The position numbers and the translations under genes were made by a program. This document shows, piece by piece, positions 51,601-60,241 of a stretch of 64,000 nucleotides of DNA. Origin of the DNA: Tepidimonas ignava (GTDB lineage: Bacteria > Pseudomonadota > Gammaproteobacteria > Burkholderiales > Burkholderiaceae_C). The notes below the pieces were generated by a model. The model had not been told where the DNA came from, searched no databases, and saw only the letters and a program-made list of their open reading frames with translations. Within the stretch, counting starts at the first letter, position 1. Each line of letters opens with the position of its first letter. The stretch is from assembly GCF_004342625.1 (NCBI RefSeq), contig NZ_SMAH01000003.1, forward strand, positions 62,001 through 126,000, read 5' to 3'.

Positions 51601-52410
51601 CCGGACAGCCCCCCCGCGGCGCCCGCCGGCCACGCCGTCGGCACGCCTGACCCCTGGCACCGCTGGCCCCGCGGCGCCCAGGCCGGCGTGGTGCTGCACG
51701 CGCTGCTGCAGCACTGCGCCGAACAACGCTGGGCCCCGGCCGCCAACGACGCCGCCACCCTGCAGCCCATCGCGCAGCGGCTGCTGGCCCAGCACGGTTG
51801 GCCCGCTGATCGACAGACCATCGACGCCGCCGACCTCGCCGTCTGGGCCGTGCGCATCGTGCAACGGCCGCTGCCGTTGCCCGGCGCCGCGCCCGTGGCG
51901 CTGGCGCAGCTCGAGCGAGCCTGGCCCGAGGTGGGGTTCTGGCTGCCGATCGACGCCACCGTCCCTGCGGACACGCTGGATCGGCGCATCGCCCAGCACG
52001 TGCTGCCGGGCCAACCGCGCCCGGCCCTGAGCGGCCCGGTGCTGCACGGCATGCTCAAAGGCTACATCGACCTGGTGTTTGCCCATGACGGACGCTACTG
52101 GGTGTTGGACCACAAATCCAACGCGCTGGGCGACACCGACGACGCCTACCACCCCGCCGCGGTGCAGGCCGAGGTGCTGCGCCAACGCTACGACGTGCAA
52201 GCCGTGCTGTACCTGCTGGCCCTGCACCGGCTGCTGCGCCAGCGGCTGCCCGGCTACAACCCCGCGCGGCACCTGGGCGGCGCGCTGTGTGCCTTTTGGC
52301 GCGGCGTGGACCACCCCAGCGCGGGCGTGTGGTGCGCCCCAACGCCCGTGGCGTTGCTCGACGAGCTCGACGCCTTGCTGCAAGCGCCTGCGGAGACCAC
52401 GACGGCATGA
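48655..52410 (+). CDS. recB: Exodeoxyribonuclease V beta subunit (RecB)
   Basis: Helicase-nuclease subunit of RecBCD, 1251 residues. The superfamily 1 helicase has Walker A ASAGSGKTWNIALLY (about 24-38), TYTDAATQELRSRI, Walker B ALVDEFQDTDP, and KAKGLEFDVVLLP. The C-terminal nuclease domain ends with YIDLVFAHDGRYWVLDHKSN, in which DHKS is the catalytic D-x-K motif (usually DYKS). The start overlaps recC by 11 bases and the stop overlaps recD in ATGA. The complex processes double-strand breaks and degrades unmarked linear DNA. Confidence 0.96.
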   Translation: MTPEPRDLDALALPLQGSHLIEASAGSGKTWNIALLYVRLVLGAAPGQPGLPPLDARRILVVTYTDAATQELRSRIHTRLRQAVQVMQGAPNTASDDTAALAALRALREHYPAAQWPALAARLDAAAQALDEAPISTIHGWCQRILREHALLSGEPFALEVLTDTAALLQQCAQDWWRVHVQPLPTELASAVLASYPHPRAVLDAVKPLLEHAASWAAALPGGADTPLPTLLQQAQAQRRAALQALKAPLHAWADEADKVLTAHALLARLGRPADVRGWLDKLRRWSAEPDDARLPLTHTARQRLTLAHLQQTEGTLPPEAENLDLWRALRHLEQALRSLPDVAGAVVRHAAAWIDQRMRAQLRQQQSLTYDEMLRRVDEALSGPHGPALAARLRQRQPAALVDEFQDTDPRQWRILRAIYQPERAAPDTALLLIGDPKQAIYAFRHADIHSYLQARRACGPRVWRLGTNHRSSEAMVRAVNALFAHAEHQSPDGAFGFGGGGTGQVPFVPVQPRGLALRWCEGGRDNAPALTLALPPSGDAAPHDTLAQACAATVARWLADPRTGLVDAEGRLHRLQPSQIAILVNEREEAQRIGRALRHHGLPSAYRSERAPVWTTPQAEDLALWLQACARPHDRDAVAHALLAASTGLDTAEVHALLADEQGWEQTLQRFAHYHALWLRHGVLAAVRQLMIDHAVPARLLRRAGDAGSGRRALVNLLHLAEWLQARAPREGVRGIQTTLTLLQQARRGLLGGQDDDASAPQVRLESDGGAITLITVHKAKGLEFDVVLLPFGVRPRPLAAPKSHQLGVVRWHDAEGHLHVTLSDEGDAWSHALQRGEHERQLEDVRKLYVALTRARHATWAGIPLDDVFGVSAWAQVLGLPGHHPGEQGVEAITQALQRLSDGSGGTIAWRPTEALRHAPTARPQDAAPPPPAYPHQARARATPTWWIASYTALTRAAADPGPPPEAAADHHAGDDDPTPDSPPAAPAGHAVGTPDPWHRWPRGAQAGVVLHALLQHCAEQRWAPAANDAATLQPIAQRLLAQHGWPADRQTIDAADLAVWAVRIVQRPLPLPGAAPVALAQLERAWPEVGFWLPIDATVPADTLDRRIAQHVLPGQPRPALSGPVLHGMLKGYIDLVFAHDGRYWVLDHKSNALGDTDDAYHPAAVQAEVLRQRYDVQAVLYLLALHRLLRQRLPGYNPARHLGGALCAFWRGVDHPSAGVWCAPTPVALLDELDALLQAPAETTTA

Positions 52411-54326
52411 CGCCCCCCGCCACCGACACCCTGGACGCCTTGCTGCAGCGCGGCCTGGCCAGTGGCGAGCTGCGCGCCGCCGACGTCGCCTTTGCCCGCA
52501 TGGCGCAGCGCCTGTGCCCGGATGCCCCGCTGGCCACCTGCCTGGCCAGCGCGGTGGTGAGCCGCCACGCCGCCGACGGCCACATCGCGTGGCCGATCGA
52601 CAGCACGGCGGCGACCGGCGGTCCGTGCCGTGCGTGGCTGCAACGCCTCCTCGCGCACGCCCCCCACGCCGCCGACCACCCCCACTGGCTGGGCGACGGC
52701 AGCGCAGCCACGCCGCTGGTGCGCCACGGTCCCCGGCTGTACCTGTGGCGCCACTGGCAGCGCGAACAGGCGGTGGCGCGCGCGTTGGCCGCCCGGTTGC
52801 AACCCGCCCAGGCGCCGGCGCCGAATCAGGCGCGGGCGTGGTTGGACGCCCTGTTCGGCCCCGCCGCCAACGCGCCTGATGCTGACCAACGCTGGGCCTG
52901 CGCGTGCGCGCTGCGCCAAGCGCTCACCGTCATCACCGGCGGCCCCGGCACCGGCAAAACCACCACCGTGGCGCGGCTGCTGGCCACCCTGCAAGGCCTG
53001 GCGCTGGCCCAGGGCGCGCCGCTGACCATCGCCCTGGCCGCCCCCACCGGCAAGGCCGCCGCGCGGCTGGCGGCGGCCCTGAGCCAAGCCTGGCCCTCCC
53101 TGCCCCCGGCGGGGCTGCCCGTGCCCACCGACATCCTGCGGCGCCACCTGCCCAGCACCGCCCGCACCCTGCATGCCCTGCTGGGTCAGCGCCCCGACGG
53201 GGGCGCGGCCCGCCACGGCCCCGACCAGCCATTGCCGCTGGATGTGCTGGTGATCGATGAAGCCTCGATGGTGGACCTGGAACTGCTGCACACCACCGTG
53301 CAGGCGCTGCCCCCGCAGGCGCGCCTGATCCTGCTGGGCGACCGCGACCAACTGGCCTCGGTGCAGGCGGGTGCGGTGCTGGCCGAGCTGTGCCTGCACG
53401 CCGACGCCGCGCGCTGGCGCCCCAGCACGGCGCAGGCCTTGCACGCCGCCACGGGTGTGCCGGTGCCCGCCGAATGGACCGACCCCGGCGGCGACCCGCT
53501 GGACCAGGCCGTTGTGATGCTGCGGCGCAGCCGCCGCTTCGACGCCGACAGCGGCATCGGCCGCTGGGCGCAGGCCGTGCGCCAAGGCGACGTGGACGCC
53601 GTGCGCCACCTGCTGCGCCAACCCAGCCCGGACGTCAGCGTGCACAGCAGCGCCGACGACGACCGCTGGCTGGCCACCTGGACCGCGCACGCGCACGCCC
53701 TGCTGCGGCCGCTGGCCGACGCGCTGCCCGACGCGGCCGACGTGGACGCCTGGGCGCAACAGCGTCTGGCCCAGCACGGTCGGCTGCAGGTGCTGTGCGC
53801 GCTGCGCCACGGCCCCTGGGGCGTCGAAGGCCTCAACGCCCGCCTGCAACGCCGCGCCGAGGCCACCGCGCCCACGCTGCCGCAAGGGCCGTGGGGGCCG
53901 GCCGGACAACCGTGGCTGATCACACGCAACCAACCGGCGCTGGGCGTCATGAACGGTGACCTTGGGCTGCTGCTGCCACGGCGCGCCCCCGGCGGAGGTC
54001 TGCAGTGGCGGCTGGCGCTGCCGGGCGCGCAGGCCAGCGGCGTGCAGTGGGTGCTGCCGGCCCAACTGGGGCACAAGGAGCTGGCGTGGGCCATGACGGT
54101 GCACAAGGCCCAGGGCAGCGAGTTCGACCACGTCATCCTTGTGCTGCCGCCCGACCCCGACAGCCCCTTGGCCACGCGCGAGCTGCTCTACACCGGCATC
54201 ACGCGCGCGCGCCAGCGCCTCAGCCTGGTGTTGCCCGGCGGGCCCGACACGCTGCTGGCGGCGCTGCAGCGCCGCACCGAACGCGACAGTGGCCTGCGCG
54301 ACGCCGTGCTGGCCGCGCTACCATAG
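52407..54326 (+). CDS. recD: Exodeoxyribonuclease V alpha subunit (RecD)
   Basis: Fast 5'-3' helicase subunit of RecBCD, 639 residues. Visible are Walker A ITGGPGTGKTTTVARLL, APTGKAAARLA, VIDEASMVDL (Walker B), LLGDRDQLASV, and the C-terminal MTVHKAQGSEFDHV motif. Length and order match RecD rather than the longer RecD2. ATGA overlap with recB completes the coupled recC-recB-recD operon, the same order as in many betaproteobacteria. Confidence 0.96.
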   Translation: MTPPATDTLDALLQRGLASGELRAADVAFARMAQRLCPDAPLATCLASAVVSRHAADGHIAWPIDSTAATGGPCRAWLQRLLAHAPHAADHPHWLGDGSAATPLVRHGPRLYLWRHWQREQAVARALAARLQPAQAPAPNQARAWLDALFGPAANAPDADQRWACACALRQALTVITGGPGTGKTTTVARLLATLQGLALAQGAPLTIALAAPTGKAAARLAAALSQAWPSLPPAGLPVPTDILRRHLPSTARTLHALLGQRPDGGAARHGPDQPLPLDVLVIDEASMVDLELLHTTVQALPPQARLILLGDRDQLASVQAGAVLAELCLHADAARWRPSTAQALHAATGVPVPAEWTDPGGDPLDQAVVMLRRSRRFDADSGIGRWAQAVRQGDVDAVRHLLRQPSPDVSVHSSADDDRWLATWTAHAHALLRPLADALPDAADVDAWAQQRLAQHGRLQVLCALRHGPWGVEGLNARLQRRAEATAPTLPQGPWGPAGQPWLITRNQPALGVMNGDLGLLLPRRAPGGGLQWRLALPGAQASGVQWVLPAQLGHKELAWAMTVHKAQGSEFDHVILVLPPDPDSPLATRELLYTGITRARQRLSLVLPGGPDTLLAALQRRTERDSGLRDAVLAALP

Positions 54327-54334
54327 CCAACTTT

Positions 54335-54348
54335 CGAACGATCGTTCG
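54335..54348. promoter_or_regulatory. Perfect 14-bp palindrome, operator-like
   Basis: CGAACGATCGTTCG is a perfect palindrome in the 65-base gap between recD and the alpha/beta hydrolase gene, 43 bases before the ATG. Its size and form fit a TetR-family operator. No regulator gene of that type is in the window. Confidence 0.5.
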
Positions 54349-54391
54349 CAAATGGCCGCTCTTGCGGGCGGCCTGCCTGGCTGACGCGACC

Positions 54392-55267
54392 ATGAACCCA
54401 CCCTGCATCGTCTTTTCGCACGCCAACAGCTTCCCTGCCGGCACCTACCGCGTGCTGTTCGACGACCTGCGCGCCCGCGGTTGGCGCGTCGAAGCGCTGG
54501 ACAAATTCGGCCACGACCCGCGCTACCCCGTCACCAGCAACTGGCCCCACCTGGTGCGCCAGCTGGCCGATTTCATCGCCCAGCAGGTCCGGCCCGAGGG
54601 CGAGCCGCTGTTTTTGGTCGGCCACTCGCTGGGCGGGTTTCTGAGCCTGATGTGCGCCGCGCTGCACCCGCAACTGGGCGGCAGCGCGGTGGGCGGCGTG
54701 GTCATGCTCGACTCCCCCGTGCTGGGCGGCTGGAAGGCGCGCGCGCTGGCCGCAGCCAAACACACCCGCCTGATCGGCGCCGTCTCGCCCGGGCGCATCA
54801 GCCGCAAACGGCGCAACCGCTGGGCCAGCGCCGACGAAGCGCTGCAACACTTCCGCCACAAACGCGCCTTCAGCCGTTGGGACGCGCGCGTGCTGGCCGA
54901 CTACATCGCCGCCGGCACGCACGACGAGGTCGGCCCCGACGGTCAGGTGCACCGGGTGCTCAGCTTCGACCGCGACATCGAAACGGCCATCTACGACACC
55001 TTGCCGCACCATCTGGACCGGCTGCTGCGGCGTCACCCGTTGCGCTGCCCGGTGGCGTTCGTGGGTGGCACCCACTCCGAGGAAATGCGCCGCGTGGGCC
55101 TGACGATGACGCACAAACTGTGCGGCCGCGAGCCCTCACCGCGACTGCAATTCATCGAGGGCACGCACCTGTTCCCGATGGAAAAGCCCGAAGCCACCGC
55201 GGCCGCCATCGACCGCGCGCTGCGCCACTTCATGGCGCCCAATGCACCCACCCCAGCCAACCGCTGA
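54392..55267 (+). CDS. Alpha/beta hydrolase
   Basis: Soluble enzyme of 291 residues with the alpha/beta hydrolase fold. The nucleophile elbow is GHSLGG (Ser near 78) in [14 protein letters not shown], the oxyanion region is near [10 protein letters not shown], and the catalytic His is probably in [13 protein letters not shown] near the end. The substrate is unknown; an esterase or lipase-type activity is inferred. No signal peptide is seen. It lies behind recD after an operator-like palindrome, so it is probably separately regulated. The 3' end overlaps the convergent uppP by 38 bases. Confidence 0.87.
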   Translation: MNPPCIVFSHANSFPAGTYRVLFDDLRARGWRVEALDKFGHDPRYPVTSNWPHLVRQLADFIAQQVRPEGEPLFLVGHSLGGFLSLMCAALHPQLGGSAVGGVVMLDSPVLGGWKARALAAAKHTRLIGAVSPGRISRKRRNRWASADEALQHFRHKRAFSRWDARVLADYIAAGTHDEVGPDGQVHRVLSFDRDIETAIYDTLPHHLDRLLRRHPLRCPVAFVGGTHSEEMRRVGLTMTHKLCGREPSPRLQFIEGTHLFPMEKPEATAAAIDRALRHFMAPNAPTPANR

Positions 55268-56060
55268 CGGCGATGAACACCCCGAAAGCAATGCGGTACC
55301 AGGCAAACGGCACAAACGTGTGGCTGGCCACGTAGCGCAGCAGCCACTTCACGCACACCCACGCCGACACGAACGACACCACCAGCCCGACGGCGAAGAA
55401 GGGCACGTCCGCCGCGCCCAGCAGCGCGCGGTGCTTGTACAGGTCGTAGGCCGCGGCCCCGAACAACATCGGGATGGCCAGAAAAAAACTGAACTCGGTG
55501 GCCGCGCGGCGCGAAAACCCCAGCGCCATCGCCCCGATGATGGTGGCGCCGGAGCGGCTCACCCCCGGAAACAGCGCCAGGCACTGGATCAGCCCCACCG
55601 CCAGCGCGTCGCGCCCACGGATGGCGTCGACATCGTCAATGCGCGGCCGCGCCCCGTGGCGCTGACGTGCCTCCACCCACAGCATCACCAGCCCGCCCAG
55701 CACGAACCCGGCCGCCACCACCCAGGCGTTGAACAGGTACGCTTTGATCGGCCCGATGAACGCAAACCCCGCCGCGGCCGCCGGCGCAAAGCCCAACGCC
55801 ACGTTGAGCGTAAAGCGTTGCGCCAGCGCATCCCGTGACAAGCCGCGCAGTGTGGCCAGCAGGCGCTGCCAGTACACCCCCACGATGGCCAGAATCGCCC
55901 CGGTCTGGATCACCACCTCGAACACCTTGGTGCGTTCATCGGGCAAATCGAGCAGCGCGGCGGCCAAAATCAGGTGTCCGGTGGACGAAACAGGCAAAAA
56001 TTCGGTCAAGCCCTCCACCACCCCCATCAGGGCGGCTTTGAGCAGCAAAGCGATATCCAT
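55230..56060 (-). CDS. uppP: Undecaprenyl-diphosphatase (UppP/BacA)
   Basis: Integral membrane phosphatase that recycles undecaprenyl pyrophosphate for cell-wall synthesis and gives bacitracin resistance. The 276-residue product has about eight membrane helices and both family motifs: [18 protein letters not shown] near the N-terminus and [11 protein letters not shown] in the middle. The ATG at 56060 is the family start ([13 protein letters not shown]). A TACACT hexamer lies 33 bases upstream. Confidence 0.96.
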   Translation of the reverse strand: MDIALLLKAALMGVVEGLTEFLPVSSTGHLILAAALLDLPDERTKVFEVVIQTGAILAIVGVYWQRLLATLRGLSRDALAQRFTLNVALGFAPAAAAGFAFIGPIKAYLFNAWVVAAGFVLGGLVMLWVEARQRHGARPRIDDVDAIRGRDALAVGLIQCLALFPGVSRSGATIIGAMALGFSRRAATEFSFFLAIPMLFGAAAYDLYKHRALLGAADVPFFAVGLVVSFVSAWVCVKWLLRYVASHTFVPFAWYRIAFGVFIAVSGWLGWVHWAP

Positions 56061-56093
56061 GAGCAACGGCAAGGGCAGCCCGACAAGCCCGCT

Positions 56094-56099
56094 AGTGTA
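56094..56099 (-). promoter_or_regulatory. uppP -10 candidate
   Basis: TACACT on the minus strand lies 33 bases before the uppP ATG, just downstream of the His-rich protein gene's stop. No -35 was recognised. Confidence 0.35.
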
Positions 56100-56131
56100 G
56101 CGGCGCGGCGTGCCAGCCTACGGCGCCGTGA

Positions 56132-56527
56132 TCAGCGCCAGCCTCGACGGTCGTCGTCCCACCGGCCGTGCCCCGGGTACCCCCAGGCGGGCGGCGCGCC
56201 CCAGGCCCCCGGCACCACCACGCGTGGGCCACCATCGCGATCCCAACGGTGATGATGATGGTGGTGGTGCTTGCGGTGGCCCGGCGGCGCCCACAGCACC
56301 GGCGGCGCCACAACGGCCACCGGCGCCCCCCACACCACCGCCGGCGGTGGCGCCACCACCACGGGCGGTGCGACGACAACCGGCACCGTGTTGCCGACCC
56401 GCACGCTCACGCCCGGCTGGTGCACACCGACCGACCAGTACACGTCACCCGCGTGGGCCACGCCGACCGACCCCACCATGCCCCACCATGCCGCCACCGC
56501 GGCGCGCTTCCAACGAAGGATGTTCAT
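56132..56527 (-). CDS. Small exported His-rich protein of unknown function
   Basis: A 131-residue protein with a signal peptide (about 1-26, ending SVGVAHAG). The mature part begins DVYWSVGVHQPGVSVRVGNT, a segment shared by a family of small exported proteins in betaproteobacteria, followed by a Val/Pro/Ala-rich stretch and a run of seven histidines (56249-56269), then a Trp/Gly/Arg-rich tail. The His run could bind metal; no enzyme motif is present. The start at 56527 has a clear AGGAGAG ribosome site. It lies upstream of uppP in the same direction but with its own start signals. Confidence 0.78.
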   Translation of the reverse strand: MNILRWKRAAVAAWWGMVGSVGVAHAGDVYWSVGVHQPGVSVRVGNTVPVVVAPPVVVAPPPAVVWGAPVAVVAPPVLWAPPGHRKHHHHHHHRWDRDGGPRVVVPGAWGAPPAWGYPGHGRWDDDRRGWR

Positions 56528-56726
56528 AGCGATCTCTCCTGCCTCGCGAGCGCGAGTTTGATGATCATGCACGCCCCGTCATTGAAGCACCCCGCGCAAG
56601 CTACAGGTATCACCCAATCGTGTCGAACGTAACCGGTGGTAACGGCGGCGTGGGGCCCAGGCGCGGGGCCGCGGCGCACCGGTGGGTCAACGCGGTGGCT
56701 GCGTGCTAGACTGGTCGAACAACAAC

Positions 56727-56732
56727 CATAAT
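56727..56732 (+). promoter_or_regulatory. -10 candidate for the globin-coupled cyclase gene
   Basis: CATAAT lies eight bases before the ATG at 56741, in an AT-rich pocket unusual for this window. A near-leaderless transcript is possible; no Shine-Dalgarno is seen. Confidence 0.4.
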
Positions 56733-56740
56733 TGATATCA

Positions 56741-58162
56741 ATGGCAACACCAACACACGAGCGCCCAGGCTTCGACCCCGTGGCCGAATGGCGCGCCATC
56801 GTGGCCAACACCCCGACGGCCGTCGCGCAGCGCATCAGCGCGCTGGTGCACGACCTGGGCGACGAACTGGCCGAGGCTTTCTACGCGGAAATGCTGGCCC
56901 ACCCGAAGGCCAAGTTGTTCTTGGACGCCGACATCGTGCACCAGCGTCTGCACGCCTCGATGCGCCGTTGGCTGGGCGAGCTGTTCGCACCCCATCCCCC
57001 CGAGGCGTTGCCGGCCATCGTGGCCCACCAGCGTTATGTCGGCGAGGTGCACGCCCGCATCCAGTTGCCGATGCATCTGGTCGCGCGCGGGGCACGCTTC
57101 CTCAAAGGTCGGTTGCTCAGCCGACTGCTGCGCCGAGCGGACAACGCGCTGGATGCGGACCAGACCGAGGCGGCGCTGCGCTATGTCAACGACCTGTTCG
57201 ACTTGGCGCTGGAGTTGATGGCGGAATCGTACGTGCGTGACACCCAACGCGTCGCCCGCACGGAGGAAGCCTTTCGCTTGCACGCGCTGAGCCAAAACCT
57301 GCAGGTGGAGCGCGAGCGGCAGCGTTTTTTGCTCGCCGCCTGGGGCCAGGAGGTGTTGTTCGCGCTGCATCGCGGCGGTCAGCCGTTGGTGCTGCCAACG
57401 CTGCGCGGCTCCGAATTCGGCTTGTGGTTTCTGCACAAAGGCGCCAACCTGTTCGAGGGTGCCCCTGAAGTCGAGCTGGTGCACGCCGGCCTCGACCACA
57501 TCGACGGCACGTTGCTGCCACAGCTGCAAGCCGGGGACGCGCAACGCCAGCCGGTGTTGATCACCGAGCTGCAAACCGCGCTGGACAACCTGCAGTACCT
57601 CGTGCAAATGCTGTTCGAGCGCCACATCGAACTGGAAAGCGGCCGCGACGCGCTCACCCGGCTGCTCAACCGGCGCTTTCTTGGCCCCATCTTGGCCCGG
57701 GAAGTGCACCTGGCCCAGCAGCGCCGTATCCCGTTTGCGCTGCTGTTGCTCGACCTGGACCATTTCAAGCTCGTCAACGACCAGCACGGCCACGACGCCG
57801 GCGACGCCGTGCTGCAACAGACCGCACTGCTGCTGCTCAACCACGTGCGCGCCAGCGACTTTGTATTTCGCTACGGCGGCGAAGAGTTCCTCATCGTGCT
57901 GGTGGACGTCACGCCGGAGCAAGCGCTGCACCATGCCAACAAGCTGCGCCAGCGCGTCGCCGAACACGGGTACGAGCTGCCTGGGGGCGCCACGCTGCGC
58001 TTGACCACCAGCATCGGCGTGGCCCCTTACCAGGGCCACCCCGACTACCAGTACCTGATTCGCCAAGCCGACACCGCGTTGTACGAGGCCAAACGTGGCG
58101 GACGCAACCGGGTCGTGTTGGCCGACCGCGCGTCGGCCGGCGAACCTACAATCGGGGCATGA
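56741..58162 (+). CDS. dosC: Globin-coupled diguanylate cyclase (DosC-type oxygen sensor)
   Basis: Haem-based sensor that makes c-di-GMP, 473 residues. The first 165 residues align with the globin domain of E. coli DosC: the proximal His is probably H96 (in IVAHQRYVGEVHARI), and Y48 in AFY matches the distal Tyr of DosC. A middle domain (about 190-310, with FGLWFLHKGANLF) precedes a GGDEF domain with an intact RYGGEEF site and an RASD inhibitory site five residues upstream. There is no EAL domain. The start ATG 56741 is preferred over TTG 56732. Its stop overlaps the glnS start in ATGA. Confidence 0.88.
   Translation: MATPTHERPGFDPVAEWRAIVANTPTAVAQRISALVHDLGDELAEAFYAEMLAHPKAKLFLDADIVHQRLHASMRRWLGELFAPHPPEALPAIVAHQRYVGEVHARIQLPMHLVARGARFLKGRLLSRLLRRADNALDADQTEAALRYVNDLFDLALELMAESYVRDTQRVARTEEAFRLHALSQNLQVERERQRFLLAAWGQEVLFALHRGGQPLVLPTLRGSEFGLWFLHKGANLFEGAPEVELVHAGLDHIDGTLLPQLQAGDAQRQPVLITELQTALDNLQYLVQMLFERHIELESGRDALTRLLNRRFLGPILAREVHLAQQRRIPFALLLLDLDHFKLVNDQHGHDAGDAVLQQTALLLLNHVRASDFVFRYGGEEFLIVLVDVTPEQALHHANKLRQRVAEHGYELPGGATLRLTTSIGVAPYQGHPDYQYLIRQADTALYEAKRGGRNRVVLADRASAGEPTIGA
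58147..58152 (+). promoter_or_regulatory. -10-like hexamer six bases before glnS
   Basis: TACAAT is followed by CGGGGC and the glnS ATG. It lies inside the last codons of the upstream cyclase gene and could give a leaderless glnS mRNA independent of that gene. Confidence 0.45.
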
Positions 58163-60231
58163 GCGAGCACGCCCCGCATACCCCCGAACACCACCCCGCC
58201 TCCAGCAGCAATTTCCTGCGCCAGATCATCGAGCGCGACTTGGCCGCAGGCCGCCACCAGGGCCGCCACTGGGGCGGCAGCCCCGGCGACGCCGACCACC
58301 ACGCCCGCGGCGTGCCCGACCCGGCGCGCATCCGCACCCGCTTTCCCCCCGAGCCCAACGGCTACCTGCACATCGGGCACGCCAAAAGCATCTGGATCAA
58401 CTTCAGCCTGGCGCAGGAGTACGGTGGTGTGTGCCACCTGCGCTACGACGACACCAACCCCGAAAAGGAAGAACAGGCCTACGTCGACGCCATCGCCGAC
58501 GCCGTGCAGTGGCTGGGTTGGAGCTGGCACGCCCACGGCACCGAACACCGCTACTTCGCCAGCGACTATTTCGAGACGATGGCGCGCGCGGCCGAGTACC
58601 TGATCGAAACCGGCCACGCTTACGTGGACGAGCAAACGCCCGAGCAAATGCGCGCCAACCGTGGCACGTTGACCGAGCCGGGCATCGACAGCCCCTGGCG
58701 CGACCGCCCGGTGCAGGACAACCTGCGCCGCTGGCGCGAGATGCTGGCTGGCCAGCACCCCGACGGCGCAATGGTGCTGCGCGCCAAGATCGACATGGCC
58801 AGCCCCAACATCAACCTGCGCGACCCGACGATCTACCGCATCAAGCACGCCACGCACCACAACACCGGCGACCGCTGGTGCGTGTACCCGATGTACACCT
58901 TCGCGCACCCCATCGAGGACGCGCTGGAGCAGATCACGCACAGCATCTGCACGCTGGAGTTCGAAGACCAACGCCCGTTTTACGACTGGTTGCTGGAGCG
59001 CCTGGTGCCGCTGCTGCGCGCGCCGCACTTTGCGCGCGCCCGCCAACGCATCGAAGACCTGCGCGCCCAGGGCGTCGAAGCAGCCAAGACGTTCGCGCTG
59101 CGCTGCCACAACGCCGCGGCCAAGCTCGGCCGCAACACCGACGCCGAGCGGCGCATGGCCGCGCTGTTCGCGCGCTGGGAGCACGACCGCGACGCCGTGC
59201 TGCGCGACCTGGACGGCTTTTTCGAGCTGCTGCTGGCCGAGCTGCACCACTTCACCCCGTTGCTGGCGCAGGTGCTCACCGCCTACGAGCCCGAGCCGTT
59301 CGACCTGCCGCACCAGTACGAATTCGCGCGCCTCAACCTCACCTACGTCGTCACCAGCAAACGCAAGCTCAAGGCCTTGGTGGACGAGGGCATCGTCGCC
59401 GGCTGGGACGACCCGCGCCTGCCCACCATCGCCGGCCTGCGCCGACGCGGCTACACGCCGGAGGCGATCCGGCTGTTTTGCGAACGCACCGGCGTGAGCA
59501 AAGCCGGGGGGTGGATCGATTACGGCAACCTCGAAGTCGCGCTGCGCGACGACCTGGAAGGCCAAGCCCCGCGCGCCATGGCGGTGCTGGATCCGGTCGA
59601 ACTCGAACTCACCAACTGGGCCGAGGTGTTTGGCAGCGCCACGCACCGCGAGGCCTGCCGCGCCCCGCTGCACCCCCACCACCCCGGTTGGGGCGAGCGC
59701 CAGTTCACGCTGGGCCCGCGGCTGTGGATCGAGCGCGAGGACTTCGCTGAACAGCCGCCCAAGGGCTATTTCCGGCTGTTCCCCGGCAACAAGGTACGCC
59801 TCAAGTACGGCTACGTCGTCGAGTGCACCGGCTGCGAAAAGGACGCCCAGGGGCAAGTGACCAAGGTGCTGGCGCGCGTGATCCCCGACACCAAAAGCGG
59901 CACCCCCGGCGCCGACGCCATCAAGGTCAAAGGCACCATCACCTGGGTCGGCGTGCACGAGGCGGTGGCCGCGCAGGTGCGCCTGTACGACCGCCTGTTC
60001 ACCGACCCGCAGCCCGACGCCGGCGGTAAGGACTTCCGGGCCGTGCTCAACCCGGCCAGCCTGCGCACCGTGCGCGGGTACGTCGAGCCGACCCTGGCCA
60101 ACCTCCCCGCCGAATCGCGCTGGCAATTCGAGCGCCACGGCTACTTCTGCACCGACCGGCTCGACCACCGTCCCGAGCAGCCGGTGTTCAACCGCATCGC
60201 CACGCTCAAAGACGGCTGGGGCGGGCGCTGA
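58159..60231 (+). CDS. glnS: Glutaminyl-tRNA synthetase
   Basis: Class Ib aminoacyl-tRNA synthetase of 690 residues, longer than E. coli GlnRS (about 550) by insertions in the middle and C-terminal anticodon-binding domains. PEPNGYLHIGHAKS is the HIGH motif and VTSKRKLK the KMSKS-like motif; RYDDTNPEKEE follows the first. An insertion of about 100 residues (roughly 280-395) is helical, Arg/Ala-rich. The ATG at 58159 overlaps the cyclase stop by four bases. Confidence 0.96.
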   Translation: MSEHAPHTPEHHPASSSNFLRQIIERDLAAGRHQGRHWGGSPGDADHHARGVPDPARIRTRFPPEPNGYLHIGHAKSIWINFSLAQEYGGVCHLRYDDTNPEKEEQAYVDAIADAVQWLGWSWHAHGTEHRYFASDYFETMARAAEYLIETGHAYVDEQTPEQMRANRGTLTEPGIDSPWRDRPVQDNLRRWREMLAGQHPDGAMVLRAKIDMASPNINLRDPTIYRIKHATHHNTGDRWCVYPMYTFAHPIEDALEQITHSICTLEFEDQRPFYDWLLERLVPLLRAPHFARARQRIEDLRAQGVEAAKTFALRCHNAAAKLGRNTDAERRMAALFARWEHDRDAVLRDLDGFFELLLAELHHFTPLLAQVLTAYEPEPFDLPHQYEFARLNLTYVVTSKRKLKALVDEGIVAGWDDPRLPTIAGLRRRGYTPEAIRLFCERTGVSKAGGWIDYGNLEVALRDDLEGQAPRAMAVLDPVELELTNWAEVFGSATHREACRAPLHPHHPGWGERQFTLGPRLWIEREDFAEQPPKGYFRLFPGNKVRLKYGYVVECTGCEKDAQGQVTKVLARVIPDTKSGTPGADAIKVKGTITWVGVHEAVAAQVRLYDRLFTDPQPDAGGKDFRAVLNPASLRTVRGYVEPTLANLPAESRWQFERHGYFCTDRLDHRPEQPVFNRIATLKDGWGGR

Positions 60232-60241
60232 GCGCGCGCCG

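Noticed and set aside
50269-52383. A 704-codon open frame antisense to recB
   Set aside because: Mirror of the RecB helicase and nuclease coding region without any domain character.
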